Shown here one piece after another: positions 42,523 through 51,574 of a DNA stretch of 64,000 nt. Made by a program: the position numbers and the translations under genes. The first letter of the stretch is position 1, and each line of letters begins with the position of its first letter. The DNA is taken from the NCBI RefSeq assembly GCF_900105045.1, contig NZ_LT629739.1, positions 992,001 through 1,056,000 on the forward strand, given 5' to 3'. The notes below the pieces were generated by a model that searched no databases, had not been told where the DNA came from, and saw only the letters and a list, made by a program, of their open reading frames with translations. Origin of the DNA: Brevibacterium picturae (GTDB lineage Bacteria > Actinomycetota > Actinomycetes > Actinomycetales > Brevibacteriaceae).

Positions 42523-43581
42523 CTACTGTGCTTGAGTGCTTCGCACGTATTCGTTCACGTCCGCGACTACAGACTTCGCTGTGCGGGCGGCACCGATGAT
42601 GGTCGCGGAGGCAAACCCCGTCCAATCGCCATACCCCAACAGGTGCAGACCAGGAACATCGATGCTTCGAGTGCCCACGGTGACTGGATGCCCGTTCTCC
42701 CAGGTCAATTCGAGCCCATTGAGATGGTTGAGGTGTGGTTTGAAGCCGGTGCACCAGATGATGACATCACAGCTGTACTCACTACCGTCGGCCCACGAGA
42801 CCCCAGCCGAGGTCAATCGCTCGAACATCGGCGAAGCGTTCAGGTCACCACGATCGCGTGCAGCCCGAACGGGCGGGACCATGACGATATCGCCGAGGCC
42901 CGACACACCATCGTGGTCGCGCCCGGCCCGCCGGGCCGCCTCGCGGGCGGTGGCGACATCGAAGAGGACTCGTCCATCGACGTCATCAGGCATGAACCGT
43001 GGTCGGCGCTGCGTCACCCACAGTGTCTGCGCCACGGTCGAGACTTCCGAGACGATCTGCGCGGCGGAGTTCCCACCGCCGACGATGACGACCCGTTGGT
43101 CGGTGAACTCCTCGGGCGAATCGTATTCCACGGTGTGCAGCTGTCGTCCCGTGAAATCCTCACAGCCTGGATAGGCCGGAACATAGGGGCGTTGCCATGT
43201 TCCGGTGGCGCTGATGACCGCAGTGGTCTCCAGGGTGCCGGTATCGGTATCGACGAACAGTTGTCCCCGGTCTTGGTAGACATTGCTGACGTGGACCGGT
43301 CGGTGAACTGGCAGATCGTAGCGGTGTTCGTATCGGGTCAGATAGTCCATCACATGGCCAGCGGTGGGAAACGACTCGCCCTTCTGCGCAGGCATCGGCC
43401 AGCCCGGCAACGGACTATACCCGGCCGGTGAAAACAGACGCAATGACTGCCACCCGTGCTGCCAGGCTCCTCCGGGGTGGGTGTGGTCGTCGAGGATGAC
43501 GAACTCGAGACCCGTCCTGCGAAGAAAGTATCCAGCGGCGAGACCTGCCTGCCCACCGCCGATGACTACGACATCTGTCAT
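42523..43581 (-). CDS. arsO: ArsO-like flavin monooxygenase (second copy)
   Basis: A 352-residue paralogue of 5930-7003: VVVIGGGQAGLAAGYFLRRT, HPGGAWQHGW, VVIVGGGNSAAQIVSEV, GYGDWTGFASATIIG. Last gene of the minus-strand trxB-trxA-acr3-arsR/C-arsC operon, starting one base into the arsC stop. Confidence 0.82.
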   Translation of the reverse strand: MTDVVVIGGGQAGLAAGYFLRRTGLEFVILDDHTHPGGAWQHGWQSLRLFSPAGYSPLPGWPMPAQKGESFPTAGHVMDYLTRYEHRYDLPVHRPVHVSNVYQDRGQLFVDTDTGTLETTAVISATGTWQRPYVPAYPGCEDFTGRQLHTVEYDSPEEFTDQRVVIVGGGNSAAQIVSEVSTVAQTLWVTQRRPRFMPDDVDGRVLFDVATAREAARRAGRDHDGVSGLGDIVMVPPVRAARDRGDLNASPMFERLTSAGVSWADGSEYSCDVIIWCTGFKPHLNHLNGLELTWENGHPVTVGTRSIDVPGLHLLGYGDWTGFASATIIGAARTAKSVVADVNEYVRSTQAQ

Positions 43582-43991
43582 CAGCCTTGACCGAGTAGGT
43601 CAGCCACCAGTGCCTCGATGCGGGTCTTGATGTCGTCGCGGATCGGGCGAACCGCTTCGATGCCCTGGCCTGCCGGGTCATCGAGTTCCCAGTCCTCGTA
43701 GCGCTTTCCCGGGAAGAAGGGGCAAGCGTCGCCACAGCCCATGGTGATAACGACGTCTGAGTCCTGCACGGCCTCGTTCGTCAGCACCTTCGGCTGCTCG
43801 GCGGTGATGTCGATGCCGTCTTCGCCCATCGCCTCGACTGCGATGGGGTTGATGTGTTCGGCCGGGACGGATCCTGCTGAGCGGACTTCGATGCGGTTGC
43901 CCGCATAATGGCGCAGGTAGCCGGCAGCCATCTGCGAACGGCCAGCATTGTGGACACACACGAACAAGACAGAGGGTTTGTGGTCAGCCAT
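43581..43991 (-). CDS. arsC: Arsenate reductase ArsC
   Basis: A 136-residue LMW-phosphatase-type ArsC with CVHNAGRS (Cys12, Arg18), SDVVITMGCGDACPFFPGKR and PIRDDIKTRIEALV. Very similar to 8992-9414. It lies between the ArsR-ArsC fusion and arsO. Confidence 0.94.
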   Translation of the reverse strand: MADHKPSVLFVCVHNAGRSQMAAGYLRHYAGNRIEVRSAGSVPAEHINPIAVEAMGEDGIDITAEQPKVLTNEAVQDSDVVITMGCGDACPFFPGKRYEDWELDDPAGQGIEAVRPIRDDIKTRIEALVADLLGQG

Positions 43992-44011
43992 AGGGGTGGT
44001 CTCTCTTTCGA

Positions 44012-45013
44012 TCAGTTGGTGAGGGAATCAAGTAGGGCCTGGACGCGGGTCGCAAGGTCATCGCGGATGAGTGCCACGCCCTCGGGGGAGGCCAATGCTG
44101 GGTCGGCGACTGACCAATCCTCGTAGCGGAGGCCGGGCACGATGGGGCAGACGTCGCCACAACCCATCGTGATCACGACATCAGCCGCACGGATTGCGTC
44201 ATCGGTCAGTGGCTTCGGGAACAACTCCTCGACGCTCTCCCCGTCGATGTCGCTGATGAGTTCGGCAACATGCGAGTTGAGTCCTGCCGCCGGAGTCGAA
44301 CCAGCGGATCGGGCGATTACGCGGCCTCCTGAGAGTTGGCGTGTCAGGGCCGCGGCGAGTTGGGATCGGCCGGCGTTGGCGACACAGATGAAGAGCACCT
44401 GCGGCGGCGCGCTGGCTCGGTCTCGGGTGATGTCAGCCAAGCGTTGCTTCGCGAAGCGCTCGGTCAAGGGGACGAGGTAGCGAGTGATTTTCGCTGATCG
44501 GGCCAGCGCCGTGTAAGAATCGCGCACGATGCCGGTGACAGTCTCTGGCGACACACCAGCTGATGTTGCCGATAGGTCGGTGGCCAAATGGTTGATGTGG
44601 GCGTCCACGTCGAAGGCACTGACAGCCACTGTCGCCTCAGGTGGCGGGTTTGGTGCGATGACGGCAGGGGCGAAACCTTCCAGCAGAGCGCTCACAGCGG
44701 CCTGGCGACCGGCAGCGATGGAATACCAGACCCAGGTCCCGCGGCGTTGAGACTCGAGCAACCCCACTGTCTTCAGTACTTTCAAGTGATGAGAGACGGT
44801 GGGCTGGGAAACGTCGGCAAGCTCAGCGAGATCGCAGACACATGACTCTCCACGTGGATCGGTACCGATTGCTGAGAGCATCCGCAACCGCAGAGGGTCA
44901 GCGAGTGCCTTGAGTGTGCCGGCAAGCGTCGTCGCGACGTCGAGAGCAATGGCGTGGGACGGGTCGGGGGCACACGTTTCATCGTCAGTGGGGATCATAG
45001 TGGTTTCAGTCAT
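44012..45013 (-). CDS. ArsR-ArsC fusion: repressor, helical bundle and arsenate reductase
   Basis: A 333-residue fusion. Residues 25-110: ArsR winged helix with SCVCDL (Cys58, Cys60) and VSQPTVSHHLKVLKTVG. Residues 130-195: three-helix bundle. Residues 200-333: ArsC with CVANAGRS (Cys210, Arg216), KPLTDDAIRAADVVITMGCG. One polypeptide can thus sense arsenite and reduce arsenate. It overlaps the acr3 stop by four bases. Compare the split version at 4254-5503. Confidence 0.9.
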   Translation of the reverse strand: MTETTMIPTDDETCAPDPSHAIALDVATTLAGTLKALADPLRLRMLSAIGTDPRGESCVCDLAELADVSQPTVSHHLKVLKTVGLLESQRRGTWVWYSIAAGRQAAVSALLEGFAPAVIAPNPPPEATVAVSAFDVDAHINHLATDLSATSAGVSPETVTGIVRDSYTALARSAKITRYLVPLTERFAKQRLADITRDRASAPPQVLFICVANAGRSQLAAALTRQLSGGRVIARSAGSTPAAGLNSHVAELISDIDGESVEELFPKPLTDDAIRAADVVITMGCGDVCPIVPGLRYEDWSVADPALASPEGVALIRDDLATRVQALLDSLTN

Positions 45014-46104
45014 GACGATCTCGCCTCCACAGCGTAGGGGTCAGTGCGGAACCATGCCTTCGCGGCCCAGAGTGAGGCATAGACGAGGCCGACCAGAACC
45101 GGGACCTCGATGAGGGGGCCGACGACCCCAGCCAGGGCCTGTCCACTGGTGGCACCGAAGGTACCGATGGCGACGGCAATCGCGAGTTCGAAGTTGTTGC
45201 CCGCTGACGTAAACGCCAGTGTTGTGGATCGAGCGTAACCTAGACCGAGGCTCTTGCCGAGCAGGAGCCCGGCGAACCACATCAGCGAGAAGTAGACCAG
45301 CAACGGCAACGCGATTCGAACGACGTCCAAGGGTTGGCTGGTGATCTGCTCGCCCTGGAGCGCGAAGAGCAGCACGATCGTGAACAGCAGACCGTAGAGC
45401 GCCCACGGCCCCACTCGGGGAATGAACTTCTCCTCGTACCACTGACGGCCGCGACGTTTCTCGCCGATCCACCGGGAGGCGAATCCGGCGATCAGCGGAA
45501 CGCCGAGGAAGACGAGCACGTTGAGAGCGATCTGACCCATTGACACTTCCAGGCCCTGTGTATCAAGTCCCAACCAAGTGGGCAGGACGGTGAGGTAGAA
45601 CCAGCCGAGGACTGAGAACATGACGACCTGGAAGACTGAGTTGATCGCGACCAGCACAGCGGTTGCCTCTCGGTCACCGCAGGCGAGGTCGTTCCAGATC
45701 ACGACCATGGCAATACAGCGGGCCAGGCCAACGATGATCAATCCTGTGCGGTATTCGGGGAGGTCGGGCAGGAACGTCCAGGCCAGGGCGAACATCACTG
45801 CGGGCCCGGCGAGCCAGTTGAGTACCAATGATGAGATCAGCAGTTTCTTATCGCCGGTGACGGCGGCGACCTTGTCATAACGGACTTTAGCGAGGACGGG
45901 GTACATCATGACCAGCAAGCCGAGGGCGATGGGTACTGAGATGCCGCCGACTTCCAAATGCGAAAGAAGCTCAGAGACCCCGGGGATCAGCCGACCAAGA
46001 AGGAGGCCTGCGATCATGGCCAGGCCGATCCAGGCCGGCAGCCACTTATCCAGTGTCGACAGGCGTGCAGGTGCCGTCTGTTGTGTGGTGGTGTCTCTCG
46101 TCAT
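45010..46104 (-). CDS. acr3: Arsenite efflux permease Acr3 (second copy)
   Basis: A 364-residue Acr3 with LARCIAMVVIWNDLACGDRE and AGNNFELAIAVAIGTFG. It clearly shares ancestry with 7439-8545 but differs along its length. Overlaps trxA (ATGA) and the ArsR-ArsC fusion (ATGA). Confidence 0.96.
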   Translation of the reverse strand: MTRDTTTQQTAPARLSTLDKWLPAWIGLAMIAGLLLGRLIPGVSELLSHLEVGGISVPIALGLLVMMYPVLAKVRYDKVAAVTGDKKLLISSLVLNWLAGPAVMFALAWTFLPDLPEYRTGLIIVGLARCIAMVVIWNDLACGDREATAVLVAINSVFQVVMFSVLGWFYLTVLPTWLGLDTQGLEVSMGQIALNVLVFLGVPLIAGFASRWIGEKRRGRQWYEEKFIPRVGPWALYGLLFTIVLLFALQGEQITSQPLDVVRIALPLLVYFSLMWFAGLLLGKSLGLGYARSTTLAFTSAGNNFELAIAVAIGTFGATSGQALAGVVGPLIEVPVLVGLVYASLWAAKAWFRTDPYAVEARSS

Positions 46105-46424
46105 GCCAGGAGCTCCTCGATCTTGGTCGCGATGTCTGGGCGCGGGTGTGCACCGATGAGGACGTCGCGTCGTTGGCCGTCACGGTAAAAGCCGAGCGTA
46201 GGAATGGATGTCACTCCGGCTGCTGTGACCGCTTCGGGATTGGTATCGGCATCGATCTTGACGACCTTGACTCGTCCTTCGTATTCGTTGGAGAGCTGGT
46301 CGAGTATCGGTGCGATCTGTTTGCACGGTCCGCACCACGTCGCCCAGATGTCGACGACTACGGGGATGTCGGAATCGATGACCTCGGTGGTGAATGTGGC
46401 GTCTGTGACTGTCGTCGTACTCAT
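46101..46424 (-). CDS. trxA: Thioredoxin TrxA
   Basis: A 107-residue thioredoxin with active site [15 protein letters not shown] and cis-Pro in [14 protein letters not shown]. It sits between trxB and acr3 with ATGA overlaps on both sides. It probably donates electrons to the ArsC proteins of the operon. Confidence 0.96.
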   Translation of the reverse strand: MSTTTVTDATFTTEVIDSDIPVVVDIWATWCGPCKQIAPILDQLSNEYEGRVKVVKIDADTNPEAVTAAGVTSIPTLGFYRDGQRRDVLIGAHPRPDIATKIEELLA

Positions 46425-47389
46425 GCTGGGACCTCCATCAATGTTTCGGTGTGGGATATGGCGGGTGTGGCAGAGAGGAAGTGTTGGGCATCTATGGCTG
46501 CTGAGCAGCCTGTGCCTGCAGCGGTGATCGCTTGCCGGTAGCGGCTATCGACGAGATCACCGGCGGCAAACACTCCGTCTTGGTTCGTGGCTGTCGACGG
46601 GTGGGTGACCTGGACGTATCCATCGGGGGTGAGGGCGATCTGGCCGGTCAGGAGCTCTGAGCGCGGATCATGGCCGATCGCTACAAATACCCCCGACACA
46701 GGCAGGGTCCGTTCGGCTCCGGAGACGGTATCGCGCAGTCGCAGCCCCTCGACTTGGGATTGACCGACGATCTCGGAGACTTCGCTGTTCCAGGCGACCT
46801 CGATTTTCTCGTTGGCCAGGACTCGGTCGGCCATGACCTTCGAGGCGCGAAACTCTTCGCGCCGATGCACGATTGTCACTTTGGAGGCGAAACGAGTCAG
46901 AAACAACGCCTCTTCCATGGCAGAGTCTCCGCCGCCGATGACGGCGATCTCTTGCTGTCGGAAGAAGAAGCCGTCGCAGGTTGCGCACCAGGACAGGCCG
47001 TGGCCGGTCAATCGATCCTCTTCGGGCAGGCCGAGCTTGCGGTAGGCCGATCCTGTGGCAAGGATGACCGCGCGGGCGTGGAATGTTTCACCCAGGCCGG
47101 TTTCGACGGTCTTGACTTCCCCAGTCAGATCGAGACGAACGGCGTCATCAAAGATGATGCGTGCACCGAACCGTTCGGCCTGAGCACGCATTGCCTCCAT
47201 CAGTTCTGGGCCCTGGACTCCATCGATGAAGCCAGGGAAGTTCTCTACTTCGGTCGTGGTCATCAGTGATCCGCCAGCGGTGACTGAACCGGCGAGAACC
47301 ACCGGTGACAAACCTGCCCTGGCTGCGTAAACAGCAGCGGTATAGCCGGCAGGGCCAGACCCGACAATCACTAACTCTTGAATCGACAT
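46421..47389 (-). CDS. trxB: Thioredoxin reductase TrxB (second copy)
   Basis: A 322-residue Trx[62 protein letters not shown]. The ATG at 47389 follows the operator palindrome at 47397-47414; a codon at 47407 in the same frame would lie inside it. First gene of the second minus-strand ars operon. Confidence 0.95.
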   Translation of the reverse strand: MSIQELVIVGSGPAGYTAAVYAARAGLSPVVLAGSVTAGGSLMTTTEVENFPGFIDGVQGPELMEAMRAQAERFGARIIFDDAVRLDLTGEVKTVETGLGETFHARAVILATGSAYRKLGLPEEDRLTGHGLSWCATCDGFFFRQQEIAVIGGGDSAMEEALFLTRFASKVTIVHRREEFRASKVMADRVLANEKIEVAWNSEVSEIVGQSQVEGLRLRDTVSGAERTLPVSGVFVAIGHDPRSELLTGQIALTPDGYVQVTHPSTATNQDGVFAAGDLVDSRYRQAITAAGTGCSAAIDAQHFLSATPAISHTETLMEVPA

Positions 47390-47396
47390 GTATCTA

Positions 47397-47414
47397 TATT
47401 GACGCATATCAATA
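47397..47414. promoter_or_regulatory. Operator palindrome upstream of trxB
   Basis: TATTGA-CGCATA-TCAATA, perfect 6-bp arms, 7 bp before the trxB start. Shares TTGACG with the 7366-7397 operator. The smaller dyad CTATCAATATAG at about 47787 sits upstream of the next gene, so both may be bound by an ArsR of the island. Confidence 0.5.
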
Positions 47415-47517
47415 CAGAATGCAATTGTCCGTCCCGTCCGAGCTTCCGCATGCCGAACGCGAAGCCCACCAGAAGCGGACTCGCTCCGCGCTTTGGCACC
47501 TGACTCACCCTCAAGGC

Positions 47518-47760
47518 CTACCGAAGCAGTGCTGCCTCATGCGAAGGGACTGCTTCAGAGAATGCCGCGTGGCATGTTGAGCAACAGATTTCCCGACCGT
47601 TAGGCATTAGCCTCGAAGGCGCCCCGGTGCCATTTCGACGGGTACGCTCTTCTTCGCAGACCGTCGCATGCTCTAGGCATACGCCTGCTCCGCAATGGAC
47701 GCACATGGCGACCGCCCGCACCGGCATGTGCTTTGCTGCCGCGTGTTCCCAGCAATTCAT
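47518..47760 (-). CDS. Small Cys/His-rich protein, DUF2180-like
   Basis: An 80-residue protein with repeated metal-ligand residues: [37 protein letters not shown]. This resembles DUF2180-type zinc-binding proteins. The ATG at 47760 follows GGGAGG by 6 bp. It faces the same way as the trxB operon, starting upstream of it. Function unknown; a metal or metalloid buffer is possible. Confidence 0.6.
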   Translation of the reverse strand: MNCWEHAAAKHMPVRAVAMCVHCGAGVCLEHATVCEEERTRRNGTGAPSRLMPNGREICCSTCHAAFSEAVPSHEAALLR

Positions 47761-48280
47761 AGCCATCCTCCCTGAATTGAGAACTATCAATATAGAGCCT
47801 AAGGAATGCATCGATGAGCGTCAATGTAAAGCGTTGCGGCCTTTGAGTATTCGATTCAGTGCTGGCAGCTCGCGCACCGGCAGTATTGTCACTGTCACAG
47901 AGCGAGTCCCGCACGGTCTGAATCCGGCCGTATAAAAGGGAATGCAGTCGACATCTGAAAAATGTGCAATCACCTTCTGAAACCGACACCGGCTAACCAT
48001 TCATCCCGCGCCACATCTTGTCACTTAATCCGTCAATTATTCTACGTCTCACAGACAGTGTCGAGAAGCAGTATTGTGACACGTCGTCGAGATGAATGCC
48101 GAGCTCGACGAAATTCCTTCAAACTCAGTCGACGTACACAACGCCGTGGCAGCAATTTTCGTGCAGCTGGCTTCTGATCAAAGTGTTGTATTGCGCACAG
48201 GGCTTCTGACATCCGAATGTCAAGAGTCGGGTGCACAAAGCCCGATTTCATGCGGCAGGCAGTGCAGTCGCCTACTGAAA
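47761..48280. other. Island/chromosome boundary region
   Basis: Contains the CTATCAATATAG dyad, no convincing gene, and at 48019-48060 a plus-strand sequence (TGTCACTTAATCCGTCAA, then TTATTCTACGTCTC and CAGACAGTG) that closely matches the Tn402-like terminal repeat at 17518-17559. Sequence between it and 48280 may be the remnant of an element that removed the 5' end of the next gene. Confidence 0.5.
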
Positions 48281-48916
48281 ATGACAGACGAGCTGCTGAC
48301 CAAAACCTCGATTCTGCGTGAAGAATCCCTCCACATGCACAGCTACAACCCGATCGAACACATCGCCTCACGGGTGAAGTCGCCGCGGAGTCTGCTGGAA
48401 AAGGTCACTCGTCGGCAGCTTCCACTCGACATCGATGTGATCCGCACACAGATCACCGACATTGCGGGCATCCGCATCACCTGCAGCTTCATCGCCGACA
48501 CTTATGATGTGCTCGACATGCTGACCTCTCAGGACGACGTCCGGGTGGTGGAGATCAAGGACTATATCGCGAACCCGAAACCCAATGGCTACAAGAGCCT
48601 GCACGCGATCCTCGAAGTGCCCGTGTTCCTCAGGGGCGGCTCGACCGCAGTGATCTGCGAAGTCCAGATCCGCACCATCGCGATGGATTTCTGGGCGAGT
48701 CTGGAACACAAGATCCACTACAAGTTCGACGGCGAAGTCCCCGATCGGCTCATCGAGGAGCTCACCCAGACCGCCGAGGTGGCCAACCAGCTTGATCGCA
48801 GAATGGAGCAGCTGCACGCCGAGGTCCACGACGGCGAGGAGCCCCACAGCACGGATGAGAACTTCGACGAGGAGGCCCTGCGCATCCTGTGGGACCTGAG
48901 CACTCGGCAGGAGTGA
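48281..48916 (+). CDS. GTP pyrophosphokinase (small alarmone synthetase), N-terminally truncated
   Basis: RelA/SpoT-domain (p)ppGpp synthetase. TKTSILREESLHMHSYNPIE, then DIAGIRITCSFIADTYDVLD, KDYIANPKPNGYKSLHAI, EVQIRTIAMDFWASLEHKI are all intact. Relatives begin with about 25-40 further residues containing an F-x-Y-K-F-x-x-D-E stretch; here that region upstream of DELLTK is replaced by unrelated sequence. The ATG at 48281 has no clear ribosome site, and the frame is open to 48092. It may be expressed in altered form or be a pseudogene. Confidence 0.75.
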   Translation: MTDELLTKTSILREESLHMHSYNPIEHIASRVKSPRSLLEKVTRRQLPLDIDVIRTQITDIAGIRITCSFIADTYDVLDMLTSQDDVRVVEIKDYIANPKPNGYKSLHAILEVPVFLRGGSTAVICEVQIRTIAMDFWASLEHKIHYKFDGEVPDRLIEELTQTAEVANQLDRRMEQLHAEVHDGEEPHSTDENFDEEALRILWDLSTRQE

Positions 48917-48941
48917 GGTCCCCCGACGCAGCGGAGGAGTT

Positions 48942-49505
48942 CTACCGACGCTTCGGACGGAACGTGCGAAACCAGGCGTCTTTGTTGGCCTCATCCTCTG
49001 CGATGAGCTCCCAATAGACGCGTCTGCCGCCGGGGACGTCGAAGATACGAGTGCCGTCGCCGAGGAAGATGGGCGCGACGAAGACCTGCATCTCGTCGAT
49101 GAGATCGACTTCGAGCGCCTGCCGGGCGATGTCGGCGCTGATGATCTGGATATCACGATCACCGGCGATGGCCTGGGCTCGATCGACCGCCTCGGCGATG
49201 GAACAGTTCAGAGCAGTGATCGTCTTATCGTCGGCGAGCTCCTCGGGACGGTGGGTGAGGATGAACTCGGTGCCTTCCCAAGCTCCGCCATAGGCTTCGG
49301 ATGTCAGTTCGTCGCGTTCGGCGGCCTGTGCCTTCGCGGCGTCGTAGCCGCGGCGGCCGGAGATGATGACAGCGACTTGTGAGGCAAGATCTTCCACCGT
49401 GCCTTCGGACAGCGCCCCGAGTCCGGGCATCCAGGACATGTCGTGATTCGGGCCGGTGATGAACCCGTCGAGTGAACTCGTGAAACCCCACGTAACTCTT
49501 CCCAT
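48942..49505 (-). CDS. Dihydrofolate reductase-like (RibD C-terminal) protein
   Basis: A 187-residue protein of the YwjB/YyaP group: VTWGFTSSLDGFITGPNHD at the N-terminus, ISGRRGYDAA, FILTHRPEE, IQIISADIARQAL, VAPIFLGDGTRIF. It binds NADPH in relatives; the substrate is unknown. Divergent from the SDR gene. Confidence 0.87.
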   Translation of the reverse strand: MGRVTWGFTSSLDGFITGPNHDMSWMPGLGALSEGTVEDLASQVAVIISGRRGYDAAKAQAAERDELTSEAYGGAWEGTEFILTHRPEELADDKTITALNCSIAEAVDRAQAIAGDRDIQIISADIARQALEVDLIDEMQVFVAPIFLGDGTRIFDVPGGRRVYWELIAEDEANKDAWFRTFRPKRR

Positions 49506-49525
49506 CGCTCCTCCTTGAATATGAG

Positions 49526-49535
49526 TAATTGCAAT
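49526..49535. promoter_or_regulatory. AATTGCAATT palindrome in divergent promoter
   Basis: A 10-bp perfect palindrome about 20 bp upstream of the reductase-like gene (49505, minus) and 165 bp before the SDR gene. Possible operator; no regulator assigned. Confidence 0.3.
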
Positions 49536-49699
49536 TCACAATCACTTTTCTGTTATTCAAGCATTGGGTGCGTCTGTCGGCAAGGGGGCGAGGTAGACAA
49601 GGTGACCAAATAGACGGAATTTCCGCGCCCGAGACTGCGCTGTACCTGGTGAAGGCCCCAATGCCTGGGACCGTCGGACAATGGAAGAAGGTCATCGCA

Positions 49700-50458
49700 A
49701 TGACAGATTTCACAGGCAAGGTCGCACTCGTCACCGGCGGAGGCTCCGGCCTCGGCGAAGCCATCAGCAAGGAACTCGCCGCCAAGAGCGCGAAGGTTGT
49801 CGTCACTGACATCGATCTCGACGCCGCCCAGCGCGTTGCCGCGGAGATCACGGACGACGGCGGCACCGCCTCGGCGATCAAGCAGGACACGGCCGTGAAG
49901 GAGGACTCGGAGAAGGTCGTCAAGTTCGCCGTCGACACCTACGGCGGGCTCAACTATGCCGTCAACAACGCAGGCATCGGCGGAGCACCGGCCCCTGCTG
50001 GAGAGACCGACTTGGACAACTGGGACAAGGTCATCGACATCAACCTCAACGGCGTGCTCTACGGCATGCGCCACCAGATCCCGGCAATGCTCAAGACCGG
50101 TGCCAAGGACAGCGCGATCGTCAACATGGCCTCGATCCACGGATCGGTCGCCGCGATCAACAACGGCGCCTACACCGCCGCCAAGCACGGAGTCGTGGGC
50201 ATCACGAAGAATGCCGCGGCCGAATACGGCGCCCAGGGGCTGCGCATCAACTCCGTCGGGCCCGGCTACATCACGACCCCGCTACTGGAGAACAGCATGG
50301 ATGCCGAGACCCTCGAAGGTCTCAAGGCCAAGCACCCGCTCGGCCGCTTGGGCACTGCTGAGGAGGTCGCCAAGGTCGTGAACTTCCTGCTCTCGGACGA
50401 TGCTTCATTCGTCACCGGTGCCTACTACCTCATCGATGGTGGCTACACGGCTGTCTGA
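49700..50458 (+). CDS. SDR-family oxidoreductase
   Basis: A 252-residue classical short-chain dehydrogenase: cofactor motif VTGGGSGLGEA, NNAGIGG, catalytic Ser in VNMASIHGS and Tyr-x3-Lys in YTAAKHG, then GPGYITTPLL and the C-terminal DGGYTAV. The ATG at 49700 with GAAGAAGG upstream gives the usual start; the longer upstream frame is not conserved-looking. Substrate unknown. Confidence 0.93.
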   Translation: MTDFTGKVALVTGGGSGLGEAISKELAAKSAKVVVTDIDLDAAQRVAAEITDDGGTASAIKQDTAVKEDSEKVVKFAVDTYGGLNYAVNNAGIGGAPAPAGETDLDNWDKVIDINLNGVLYGMRHQIPAMLKTGAKDSAIVNMASIHGSVAAINNGAYTAAKHGVVGITKNAAAEYGAQGLRINSVGPGYITTPLLENSMDAETLEGLKAKHPLGRLGTAEEVAKVVNFLLSDDASFVTGAYYLIDGGYTAV

Positions 50459-50534
50459 GTCACAGGCTCCAGGTCGATGCTGAGCCAGTTGCAATAGGGT
50501 CTGCTCCGGCGGCGAGGTGTTCAATTGTTACCAA

Positions 50535-50553
50535 TGTTCAAGTATTCTGAACA
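50535..50553. promoter_or_regulatory. Operator of AbiEi/AbiEii-like operon
   Basis: TGTTCA-AGTATTC-TGAACA, perfect 6-bp arms ending one base before the AbiEi-like start at 50555. AbiEi antitoxins autorepress through inverted repeats at this position. Confidence 0.6.
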
Positions 50554-50554
50554 T

Positions 50555-51574
50555 ATGAGTAAATCTGAACACTCGGCTTACCGCACCCCCGAGTTCGTCG
50601 AGCGAGCAATCAGCCACCTCGGCGAACTCGGTGCACACGCCGAATGGAAAAGCCGCTCAGAGGAGTACGGGCATGCCGTCTCCGGCACTCTCCTGATCGG
50701 TGCCGACGGCAAGCGACACGAGTTCCAGGCATTGGCCAGCGCGACTGTCACAAAGGCCGATGTGGCGATGCTTCCTCACGACCGGAAGACTGTCCTCATC
50801 ACGGAGCAGGTCGTCCCCACCCGCGCACGGCAACTCGAAGACCACGGCTGGGGCGGATACGTGGACGCAGCCGGAAATGCTTCACTGCGTGCAGACGGAC
50901 TGATCATCGAGATCACTGGCAAGCGCAGTCCCGATAAGGCTCCTGTCGTCACTGCAGCCCCGTTCACCCGTGCGGGCATACCAGTGACGTACTCCCTCCT
51001 GACTGCCAATGACCACTTCGGCGTCACCCCCTCCCAGCGTGCTCTGGCGGCGAGTTCCGGAGCTTCCTTGGGCACTGTCAATCGCGTCGTCCGCGCGCTG
51101 CGAGAGCGCACTCCCCCAATGCTGCAGGGGAAACACAACCAGCTCCTGAGAGCATCAGCATTGGAACGCGAATGGATCTCCGCCTACACTGCCATGCAGC
51201 CCAGCATCTGGCCGGAGGAACGCTTCACCAGTACCGTCTGGAGGACTCCTTCGGAGCTGCTTGAAGCGCCCCTCCCCCCGAACGCACTGCTGGGTTCCGA
51301 AGCAGCGGCCGCCCGCCTCGGCGCACCCATCCGACCTGCCTCTGTGCTGATCCACTTCGACGGCGACGCCCGTGCCCGCCGGGAACTCATCCAGCAAGGA
51401 CGTCTCCGCCGGGCCGACGACGGCATGATTCGCCTTCGACCGGCCTGTTGGAAGGTTCCCCCAGTCCCGCCCTTCAACCAAAAGGCACCCCGGCTCCTCG
51501 TACGAGCCGACCTGCTCCTCGAGGACGACCCTCGCATCGACGAAATCCGTTCCGAATACTTCGAGGACATGTGA
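50555..51574 (+). CDS. AbiEi-like antitoxin/transcriptional repressor (type IV TA)
   Basis: A 339-residue protein without obvious membrane segments. The middle region has a helix-turn-helix-like stretch (VTPSQRALAASSGASLGTVN, then RVVRALRER). Its stop overlaps the nucleotidyltransferase start (TGATG). Pairing, order and operator suggest an AbiEi-type antitoxin, but the sequence is divergent and the winged helix is internal rather than N-terminal. Confidence 0.6.
   Translation: MSKSEHSAYRTPEFVERAISHLGELGAHAEWKSRSEEYGHAVSGTLLIGADGKRHEFQALASATVTKADVAMLPHDRKTVLITEQVVPTRARQLEDHGWGGYVDAAGNASLRADGLIIEITGKRSPDKAPVVTAAPFTRAGIPVTYSLLTANDHFGVTPSQRALAASSGASLGTVNRVVRALRERTPPMLQGKHNQLLRASALEREWISAYTAMQPSIWPEERFTSTVWRTPSELLEAPLPPNALLGSEAAAARLGAPIRPASVLIHFDGDARARRELIQQGRLRRADDGMIRLRPACWKVPPVPPFNQKAPRLLVRADLLLEDDPRIDEIRSEYFEDM

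Noticed and set aside
47600..47989. A 129-codon minus-strand frame as a gene
   Set aside because: Overlaps the Cys/His-rich gene in another frame, has a low-complexity composition and no motif.
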